Positions 34,332 to 42,449 of a stretch of 64,000 nt of DNA are shown piece after piece. Below the pieces are notes generated by a model, which was not told where the DNA came from, made no database searches, and saw only the letters and a list, made by a program, of their open reading frames with translations. The stretch's first letter is position 1. Each line of letters starts with the position of its first letter. Location of the stretch: contig JBBPUQ010000002.1 of NCBI GenBank assembly GCA_038501195.1, forward strand, positions 5,595,001 through 5,659,000. The letters are read 5' to 3'. The position numbers and the translations under genes were made by a program. This DNA comes from Nemania diffusa (Eukaryota > Ascomycota > Sordariomycetes > Xylariales > Xylariaceae).

Positions 34332-34515
34332 CCTTTGAGTGCCCCCTTCGCACCGCGACTTAAAAAGTGGAATAACGGGGCCGCTCGCAGGGATATTTAC
34401 ACCCAATAAAACTATTATCCGAGCATTATTTATACTCTTATTGGGTGTATGCATCTGTGCGTGCGGCCCCGCTATTCCACTTTTTAAGTCGCGGTGCGAA
34501 GGGGGCACTCAAAGG
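34332..34515. mobile_element. MITE-like palindromic element, 184 bp
   Basis: The left arm starts CCTTTGAGTGCCCCCTTCGC and the right arm, on the other strand, starts identically. The first 53 bases of the arms differ at only one position. Looser pairing (ACACCCAATAA) continues toward the centre, so the whole unit could fold back. It has no coding capacity of its own. The flanks offer TA on each side two bases out (ATTA|CA, GA|TA), consistent with but not proof of a TA target site. It is too short for efficient RIP, which fits its intact GC-rich ends. The TIR is unrelated to that of the 14.4-kb transposon. Confidence 0.8.
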
Positions 34516-35761
34516 GATAGCTCGCTAGTTGGTATGGTTCACTACTTAGTTGCTAATATTATTGCAGCGAAGAAATTCTTTTTGCAAAATATTAGAGAAA
34601 AGATGGTGCTGGGAGCAACCAACATCTTCGAGTTCATCTTGATGATGCCAAGTAAGAATATTCTGAACATTTATGGCCATTACACAGTAAAATTTTCCCA
34701 AGCGCCAGGTCTAGCATGCGCTGAGCATACGTACGCCCTTATTATGGATGAATAGGTAATAATTTATGAGTAACTACAAAAGTACTGCATCCGTCAAAAG
34801 ATATTACCACCCTCAACTATTCTTAGCTATTCGCAGTAATAAGTAGCCTCAAAAGGCATTGATCAAGTAGGGTCTATCACTGTTGATGGAGAGTAGTATT
34901 AAAAAATTGGTTAGCACACCGTTTCATGACCCCTTGGGAGCCCCAAGAGCGCTCAAGCTTCCTAGGGTAACAAGACCTTGAACCACTGAGGCCGTCTGAT
35001 ATGACAGGCAGTATTCAAAGTCGTGGAGCGTGTATTGCTTCATCATCTCCTTCAGCCTTGCTTTCCCTTCCAAACTCTTCCCGTAAATAGGTCGCATTCC
35101 ACCCAATGCGCTCGGGCCTTGCCTTAAACCGGACCACCTTACTATAAGCCCTAGAATGCCAGTGTGCCGACGACGAGTATAGTAAGTAGGGACTTGGTAT
35201 GAACACTAGGGCTCCAATAGGTTTGTTAAGATGTCGGTGTGTTATTGTCGTTTCGTCGATGTCATGGTCGAATATTTCCCCAAACCTTCGCTTCCGAACT
35301 CTAGACCTGTTTGCATAGGCCAATTTACCGCGCTAGAGATAGACCGATAGATTCGATGCGAGGAAGTTAATCATTCAGCAACTTCCAGATATAGTGCTCA
35401 CATTTCGTCCGCACAAATATGACATGACCAGCATGCTTAAGTGGATTGTGCCCATGGCGGAGTTTATTGCGTCGACTCGTCAGATACAGTCTTCAGAGGA
35501 GCCGAACGAAGTGCTTCATTTCTGAGCCGCAGATTTCAGCCCAACGGATCGTTGGGTGACTAGATTCGGCGATCCCGTTGCGTGTTTCTAAGAGTTTCCT
35601 AGATGTTGCCTAATCACAGATCATGCAGCATATTTAACAGCAATTCTGGAGCTGGGGAAACGCATGCGGAGTTTGACCTGAGACCGATGCCAAGAATCCC
35701 AGGCAAGTAATAACTACCTCCTGGCAGAAGTGAACTGCTAATACATAGCATAGACAGCGCT
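34516..35761. other. Intergenic region, possible gene relic
   Basis: About 1.2 kb. Minus-strand frames at 35015-35323 (102 codons) and 34924-35106 (60 codons) overlap in different frames. The second reads GKARLKEMMKQYTLHDFEYC and looks protein-like, so they may be remains of a broken gene, but I cannot name a family. The plus frame 34339-34755 is mostly the MITE read through. Nothing else stands out. Confidence 0.4.
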
Positions 35762-36511
35762 TCATACATCATGTCGTGGAGGATTACTGGCCTCCTTCGT
35801 CAGTGCGTTCTGGAGATTAGATACGTCCCTTTGGAGACGCTCAATCTGCTCAGCCTGCCGAGCGAAATGAGTTGACAGATTCACAGTTATTTCTGCTGTC
35901 AAAGATTGCCTCAGTGTATCTATATGAGAGCGAGCAGTCGATTCGTAGTTTTCAAACCGCTTTGAAAGTTCCCTGAGTAAGTCTTCAGTACTTAGTTGAT
36001 TGGAGGATTGGTCCAGGGGAGCCTGGTTTGGAATAGTAAGACTACGTCTCCTTTCCCTCGGTACTGCCGCTGCAGGCCTCGCAGGTATAGGCCCTGCAGG
36101 TGTAGGTCCTATAGGTATAGGCCTAGTGGCGCCTGTGACATCGAGTGAGGATTGTAGAGCTTCCATTGCCATTCTAGCTCTCTGCCGACGACGCCTGGCA
36201 GTCCTCGCGGAGATGATGCCGGTAGATCCCTCAGGTACGATTCGGGCGGGCCGACAGTTTTGGCTGCGGGAATGGTGCCCTCGGGATCTGCTGTGGGTCC
36301 GAGAATAAGGCGCATCGAATGCTTGGGCCGCGGCCCTAATACTTTTAAACTGGCCGGCCTGGAAAGCCTCAACAGCTTGCTGAACTTTAGCTTCGACAAG
36401 AGCCTCAGCAGCACGACGCACGTTGCGGCTCGCAGTGCGGCTTACTGGAGGCAGTGGAGGGTTCTCCGTAGAGCTCTGCTCTGTGGGTCTGGTGGTGGCC
36501 TGGTCGGTCAT
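35762..36511 (-). CDS. psq-type HTH protein, transposase-like N-terminus without catalytic domain
   Basis: A 249-residue frame starting MTDQATTRPTEQ. The frame is open 14 codons further upstream from 36553, but that stretch (MFIYLLVFLF) comes from an ATTT/GTTT simple repeat and is probably leader. Residues about 32-75 (VQQAVEAFQAGQFKSIRAAA, QAFDAPYSRTHSRSRG) match the psq helix-turn-helix of pogo/Fot1 transposases, whose consensus has a Gly-Ser-Ile-Arg-Ala-Ala core and an Arg-Lys-Gly end. The expected CENP-B-type HTH and DDE catalytic domains are absent. Instead there are a basic patch (RTARRRRQRAR), a Pro repeat (PIPIGPTPAGPIPARP) and a C-terminal coiled coil (EQIERLQRDVSNLQNAL). It is either a domesticated DNA-binding protein or a truncated transposon gene. 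The clean frame favours a gene still under selection. Confidence 0.65.
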   Translation of the reverse strand: MTDQATTRPTEQSSTENPPLPPVSRTASRNVRRAAEALVEAKVQQAVEAFQAGQFKSIRAAAQAFDAPYSRTHSRSRGHHSRSQNCRPARIVPEGSTGIISARTARRRRQRARMAMEALQSSLDVTGATRPIPIGPTPAGPIPARPAAAVPRERRRSLTIPNQAPLDQSSNQLSTEDLLRELSKRFENYESTARSHIDTLRQSLTAEITVNLSTHFARQAEQIERLQRDVSNLQNALTKEASNPPRHDV

Positions 36512-37208
36512 ACCCAAATGCAAGAAAAGAAAAACCAGTAAATAAATAAACAAACAAACAAACAGACGAAGAAACGGTCATGACAACACTCACTGTGTCC
36601 GGCGGATGCAGGCGGTTCACGACTTCGTGTGAGAAGAAACACGTAACGGATAGGTCACGTACAGGGTATATTTTGGGTTAGCAGTTTTCTATTTTTAGTA
36701 TAGGGAATCTTTCAGACTGTCCAACAGCTGTAAGTGCGAATATGGATCACCTGCTAAGGCAGCTGCCAGCCGGCCTAATAAGCCGGCATAGTTGTGGCGC
36801 TCCCTGTGGCGCTAGCTTTGTTCCTACAACTACCTACCCCTCGTAGGCATTATTTCCGAGTTTCTATTGGTACACAAGGGTGCGAGGGCGATAGTGAATG
36901 GTAAAGGAGGAGGCCATTCCGTACTTCAACGTTGGCCTATCTATTCTATACCTAATCTCATTTAATCGTAGAACACCCTCGCGACTAGGAAAGCCATAGG
37001 AAAAGCCACAAGCTATAACTCAGTCACACATGGTCATCAGATTGCTGGTGATAGAAATGGCTATTGCTATTGCTATTTCTATTGCAATACGAGAGAAGCT
37101 CTGCCTAGACAGGCAAGAGCTACTTCGTCGATGTATACATAGACCGCATCAAGACCTATGACTTGATTTTCATCTCCCTCGAGGTTTAGTTTCGTGAATC
37201 TCGCTGAG
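36512..37208. other. Intergenic region with simple repeats
   Basis: It holds an AAAC/AAAT tetranucleotide run at about 36538-36562 just upstream of the psq-HTH gene, and a CTATTG/CTATTT run near 37060-37085. It serves as 3' flank for the kinase-like gene. No gene was seen. Confidence 0.55.
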
Positions 37209-39398
37209 CTAATACATTTCAAGCCATGCATCCTCTATATAAGGCGAGGGAAAAATATCTTTTGCCATCTCTCGATCTCTAGCAAACCCGTTGGGGGGCT
37301 TTGGATTTGGTTTCGCCCTAATTATCTCGCCGTTGCTTTTTCTTTTGCTAGGAACTTGCGGCACTATGAGGAGCCGACGCTTCTCGAGCATTCGGGACTC
37401 TCCAAAATCAATCAACATGACTTCCCTGGTCTCGGGGTTCCGGAGTAATATATTTTCCGGCTGGATATGCAGATGCATTACCCCTTGATCGTGAATCGCC
37501 TGCAGGGCCCGAGATATTTCGGCGTTTAATGCCTCCTTATAATCGTCGTCCTGGTCCATATTGACGACATTGCAGAGGTTTTCACCACCCCACGACAAGA
37601 ACATCATGTGCACGATTTGGACGCGGAAGTCGTAGTAGTACGTCCTCCGTAATGTGGTCGGAAGATCGACGTCCCCCAAGAATACAGGCACACTGGTTCC
37701 CTGGGCGGGCTTGAGGCGCTCGTACACCTCGACCTCATGCAAGAGATTCGGAACGAACGTTCTTACGGTGCCCTTACACACAAACGTGTACCCATACGCT
37801 AGCATCGTCACTTGAAACAGTACCCCGCGGGCCCCTTGTACTCCCAACTTTACAACTCCTTGCTCCAGTGACTTTCCCAGCTGTATGTAGAGCATCCAAA
37901 GCCATTCGCCGTGATCAACAGGGTGGTGGAGGTCGGTGTCATCAATTGATGTGTAGTTATTATTACGGTGAAACGTAAAATTTGGGCAGTCGGGGTCTAG
38001 CAGACCCCCATCTACTAACCCTAGGAGGCACTTTTGAGTACAGTAATCCCGAGCCTGGTGGGGGGTTTCACATCGGGGTGATAGGTTATGTACAGATTCG
38101 TTGCTGGACGATGACGAGTCTTGCTGAGACGCATCTTCGACGGGTTCGTGTATTTTAGGCAGAATAACTGGAGACCGGTCGATAGTTGAATAAGTTGTAG
38201 GCGTGTTACTCGCAGAGGTTTCCTGTGGCTCTTTCGCTTTTTTTGGGATGGATCGTTGTATATCCGCGAAGTTTCCAGGGTACTCCCTTAGAGTACGTAC
38301 AGCCTGCGCAATTTCATCTTGACCGCGCTGTCGTTGCCGATCGAGTGAACTAGACGCCAATAGAATAAACGCGAGGTGCTGGCCTACAGCCGCACAAGAC
38401 ATAATGTTATCCGGGTGAGCCGTCACCTCCGATTTCGGTTCTGCTAGGTGGTAATATAAAGTATCAGGTTCCTCCCAGTCGACTTTAAGAAAAACGATAG
38501 CCTCGCCCGTGGTCAACAGGCCATACTCTAGGCCACCTGTAACCATATGATGGTATGTCTGAGTGAGCGCAGATGTCGTAAGTCTTTCGGCGTGGTACTG
38601 GAACAGCGCCTCATGATCAGCGGGGGTCACTGGATCTCGATTAACAACTTCGTCGTAAATATTCATCTCGCGTAGGCCTTTGCGAAGAAGAGGTGTAGCC
38701 AGTAAATGTGGTGGTTTATACTCGGAAATATATATTATCTCACGCTCCCGGGACTCGTCGGCGGACCGGTAGACGCGTGTCTGAGACAGCACTCTCTGGT
38801 TGTAGTCTACATTGCGTGTTGCCGATAAAACGTCACTAAGGTCATTAGGGCGTCGGTCGAAGATAATGCCGCTGCCTATATCAAAAGAGTTCCGAAACTC
38901 GTCCGACTTTATAAGCTCGTTTATAATTGTCTTAAGCGGATCCTCTACACTTCCATAAAGGAAGTACTCAAGCGTTCTCGCGTCTTTAATGGACTGATAT
39001 TTAAGCCGTTCCCCCATGTCGGCTAGGACTTTTCGGCTCTCGAATACTGGACGGTCGTTAGAAAAGGTCGCGTACAGTTTTCCCAGGGTTAAGCTTTGTT
39101 GGCGCAAGAAGTCCGACCATGGCTTCAGGCGAGTTGGACACCAATTTATATGGGGGTTGTTAGTACTTGGGAGCGGAATAGTGGCTGCCTTGAGCGTTAG
39201 AACCTGGAACTTGGAAGAAAGGTGTTCATGACAGGCGGCGATATATTCCTCTAATGAAGTTGGTTGTAGCAATTCCTGAGTTGTGTAAACGCGTTGCTGT
39301 TCCGGCGCTTTCTCGGTTTGTGCCACCGCTTTGTCGGTCTCTACTTCCGCGTCTTCGATACTTTTCTCTGGCTCTGTTATTTGATTTGAGGAGCTCAT
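37209..39398 (-). CDS. Fungal protein-kinase-like protein, probable pseudokinase
   Basis: A single 729-codon frame. The N-terminal 400 residues (TSLEEYIAACHEHLSSKFQV, PFESRKVLADMGERLKYQ-like) resemble a fungal-only domain found before kinase-like modules. A Ser-rich linker (QQDSSSSSNES) follows. The C-terminal part carries kinase-like landmarks: a Lys in YTFVCKGT (near 540), a Glu in HEVEVYERL, the catalytic-loop segment H642-L-H644-I-Q-P-E-N649, and D664-F-G. The catalytic Asp of HRD is replaced by His644, while the metal-binding Asn649 and Asp664 remain. Such a protein may bind nucleotide without transferring phosphate. The domain also seems to end soon after DFG, without a full C-lobe. Proteins of this kind are numerous and poorly understood in filamentous fungi. 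It sits beside the psq-HTH gene, with no functional link evident. Confidence 0.75.
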   Translation of the reverse strand: MSSSNQITEPEKSIEDAEVETDKAVAQTEKAPEQQRVYTTQELLQPTSLEEYIAACHEHLSSKFQVLTLKAATIPLPSTNNPHINWCPTRLKPWSDFLRQQSLTLGKLYATFSNDRPVFESRKVLADMGERLKYQSIKDARTLEYFLYGSVEDPLKTIINELIKSDEFRNSFDIGSGIIFDRRPNDLSDVLSATRNVDYNQRVLSQTRVYRSADESREREIIYISEYKPPHLLATPLLRKGLREMNIYDEVVNRDPVTPADHEALFQYHAERLTTSALTQTYHHMVTGGLEYGLLTTGEAIVFLKVDWEEPDTLYYHLAEPKSEVTAHPDNIMSCAAVGQHLAFILLASSSLDRQRQRGQDEIAQAVRTLREYPGNFADIQRSIPKKAKEPQETSASNTPTTYSTIDRSPVILPKIHEPVEDASQQDSSSSSNESVHNLSPRCETPHQARDYCTQKCLLGLVDGGLLDPDCPNFTFHRNNNYTSIDDTDLHHPVDHGEWLWMLYIQLGKSLEQGVVKLGVQGARGVLFQVTMLAYGYTFVCKGTVRTFVPNLLHEVEVYERLKPAQGTSVPVFLGDVDLPTTLRRTYYYDFRVQIVHMMFLSWGGENLCNVVNMDQDDDYKEALNAEISRALQAIHDQGVMHLHIQPENILLRNPETREVMLIDFGESRMLEKRRLLIVPQVPSKRKSNGEIIRAKPNPKPPNGFARDREMAKDIFPSPYIEDAWLEMY

Positions 39399-40697
39399 CT
39401 GCGCAGTATGGTGGTTGATAATGTAGGTGGTGGAAATGATGTGGAGTGATCAAAGCCTGGCCGAGTTACAGAAGTAGGGAAGTACCTAGGTAGACTAATT
39501 AAAAAAGGCAGGGCGAGCTAGTTGCTGTAGGTACTACGAGGCTGAAACCCCCACCGGTTTTTTCTTTACCGCTTGCTTCGCTGGTTTCCCTCTTGTATGC
39601 AAGGGAGGCGCCTAGTTAAGCCGTGCACAGTTTCCTAGCATAACTAGTATTTCAAAAGCCTTTTTTTTTTTATATCAATGTCTTCTCTTTGATCTATTGA
39701 AATACCCTTTCTCATCATTTTCCTTCTCTCTCTCTCGCTGTTCTTTTTGTGGCTGTCTTGAACGACTGGGGGGAAAAGGATCCTAACCATGTATAAACAG
39801 ACTATAAACAAGGTTCAATATGACATTCACAAGGTTAGTAAAATTACAGACATTTTCAAGTACAAAAATTTGAAGTTCTCATCAATAATAAGGTAAGTGT
39901 GCCGATTTCGAAATCAAGGCTCCCTAGAGTTGCCCTGGATAGACTCTGTGCCACTTAATCATAAAATTGGAGCTGGGTGGTCCTAGCCACGATAGCCTGT
40001 GTTACAGGAAACATCCATTCTACAGTGTTTAGGACTAAGGATTCACTGGAGAAAGAGCTTGCTGTACCTTGACAGAAGCACTAAATATCGATAACCACCT
40101 ACAAGGAAACCAGGATGCGGCGGCAGTTATTGGGATCCCATTGGTTTTGCCCCCTTTTTGTTGTAGTGATCAGTGCTCTGTTTCGCTACCTAGGTATCGA
40201 CGCCTGGACTTTACTGCAGCACTATACCTAATTATACATAACAAAATAGTTGAACTTGTAGCTAAACTATTGTTCCTAGGAACCATGGTCTGGCTAATAA
40301 GTCATGCGCTAATATGTTGGTCTTTTGATTTTCCTACCTCACTCGCTCTCGTGATAGGCTGAGCTTAATATTTGTCTGAAACAAGGAGGCTCTACTCGTG
40401 TTCGACAGAACAGAAAATATCCACCTCCCTGCCTGTACTCTAAACTGTTAATGCCCTATAAAAATGCACTTGGCAAGATGAAGACGAGACAAGGTGTAAC
40501 TATAACAAAGAAAAAAAAAACCCTCTATACTTTTTTATTTTGTATATATAACTCCTTAACCGCACCAAAACATTTCAAATCCACCACAATACTATCAACA
40601 TAAATTCTTCGATAGGCTGTCTATTGTTAAACCATCTACTGTTTTTTTCGGGTACGACATAGTTCATCTCTGCAAACATCATACCATAATAGTAACC
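39399..40697. other. Divergent promoter region
   Basis: This 1.3-kb region lies between the kinase-like gene (-) and the CVNH gene (+). CTATAAAAA at 40456-40464 and TATATATAAC near 40545 are plausible TATA elements for the CVNH gene, whose ATG is at 40698. The frame 40069-40362 has no domain. Confidence 0.5.
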
Positions 40698-41177
40698 ATG
40701 AAGGCTCGCTTAGCATCAACTATTGCATCGCTTTCAGTTCTGGCCATCGTCTCGGCGTTTGAGATCCCCTATTATGACAAGATGTCACTTGGGTTTTGCG
40801 GCTGCCAGAATCTCCAATTAACGGACGGACATGTCCTCCATGGCACCTGTACAAATTCGGGAATCAATCCATCATATAGAGTACCTGTCGATCTTAGCCT
40901 GGACCTCAACAACTGCTTCGCCAACTATTTGGGGAACCTAAACCACGTTTCCAATGGCGGCTTCAGCTCAACATGCAGCTCATGTCACATGAACGGTACG
41001 AAACTCGCTTGCGACTGCTCGATCGGAAAGGACCTCGGCAGGAAACACAGCGAGTATGAGTTGGATGACTGGCGCACTATTCGGATGACCTCGTCCGACT
41101 TCAATATGGATTGCGGAAGTACAGAAGGACTGGAAAAGAGGGTCGATAACAAGAAAGCACGGCCCTTCCTAGCTTAA
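40698..41177 (+). CDS. Secreted cyanovirin-N homology (CVNH) protein
   Basis: A single 159-codon frame with a signal peptide (residues 1-20, ending VSA before FEIPYYDK). The mature part has the two-fold CVNH pattern: SLDLNNCFANYLGNL then GGFSSTCSSCHMNGTKLACD and, after a spacer, SEYELDDWRTIRM. Eight or more cysteines suggest disulfide bonds. CVNH proteins are small beta-sheet lectins that bind mannose-type glycans; fungal ones are often secreted. Sugar binding here is likely but not shown. A dibasic site (EKRVDNKKARP) near the C-terminus could be a Kex2-type cleavage point. The gene lies 1.3 kb from the end of the NB-ARC/TPR gene. Confidence 0.8.
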   Translation: MKARLASTIASLSVLAIVSAFEIPYYDKMSLGFCGCQNLQLTDGHVLHGTCTNSGINPSYRVPVDLSLDLNNCFANYLGNLNHVSNGGFSSTCSSCHMNGTKLACDCSIGKDLGRKHSEYELDDWRTIRMTSSDFNMDCGSTEGLEKRVDNKKARPFLA

Positions 41178-42449
41178 GCCACGAGGGAATTGTTGACATG
41201 AGACAGTTTCTATTATTGGCATTTCGGTCAGGAGACTTGCGCGACGAATCTATTCCTCCTCACATCACTTCCCTACTCGCGGTGGTCGCAATTCACGACG
41301 GCTGAAAAGGTAGTTTCCCCTACCCGCTGGCCGGTTGTTACGTTGGAATGGACGGAAGGGAAGATTCTCATGTGGTGACGTTTTTATATTTTTTTAGACA
41401 AGTCGCGTCTACCCCAATATATGATATTCCAAACACCGTCTACCTTAGATACCACATCTTTAGTGTCGCGTGCCCTAAATATACAGTTCATTTTTCACAG
41501 GATTAGCGGCGCCGTTTCTGCTTGAAAATTGTCTAGATGGTTGTAAACGCAGGCACTAGTTTGGAATATGAAGTAATATCAAAGAGCTTAGCTCGACAAA
41601 TATATCGAGTTACAGACTTGGCGCTACAGTCCGGAAGGAGATCATCGAACGTAAAGTCTCCCTGTCTGCGAGAATCCTCTAGCTTGAACTTGAGGACTTA
41701 AGGTTTCGTGGCGCGTTCAACATCCCTGGTAGAGGGCCTTGTTTGAAGATGGTAGCACTGCCATGTGCACCAAACTCTTGTAAATGCACACCTACCTCAG
41801 ACATACACTGCTTGTGTAGTAAATCGATAAAATTAAATATATTTAGACCATTCAGCCCCTATAAAAAATGTAGTTTATTTTTAACTGAGAAATATATAAA
41901 ATCAAAGTGCGATAAAAAAAATACGATATAAAAATAAGTTTTATTTAATACGCATTAATACTCGATAATTAGGGGTGAGCAACCGTGATGACGACTGGTG
42001 GCGGTAACAGAGTGACTATTGCAATAGGAACCTCTTTTGCCGCCTGCTACCAACTTTACCCACCTCCTGGAACACCTCGCCTCAAACAACGAACAAACAC
42101 CTCCTTCAATGTCAACCGAGCCGTAATTGATAAGCCATAGGCCAATAACGCCTTCATATAATAAGCCCTAGCAACACGGATAGAGCAGTGCGGTAAGTCT
42201 TATATAGCCACAACATTAAAAAAAACACAAAATACTGCTCCCTATTTTGTTTGTTCTGTTTGTGAAGACCTCTGCTGCCAATTATGCAATGATCATGTCG
42301 ACATAGCTGCATTTGGTGAGCAGGCGGCGTCGGACGGTACTGACTAGCATCCGTTATTGGGTGCCACTTGTCTACCTTTACGAAGACATGACCATGCATT
42401 GTCAATTTGGTCAGCTATGGCGCCCCAAGCTTCGAGACAGTCCGGCGCG
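41178..42449. other. Intergenic spacer with AT-rich patch
   Basis: This 1.3-kb convergent spacer has an AT-rich patch at 41815-41965. The frame 41743-41931 is not convincing. No repeat family or RNA gene was recognised. Confidence 0.55.

Noticed and set aside
34339..34755. 138-codon plus-strand frame
   Set aside because: Its first half is the palindromic MITE, and the other strand gives a similar peptide from the other arm; it is not a gene.
34924..35323. Two overlapping minus-strand frames (102 and 60 codons)
   Set aside because: The frame change between them suggests either a relic or chance; no known family, so only mentioned in the spacer entry.
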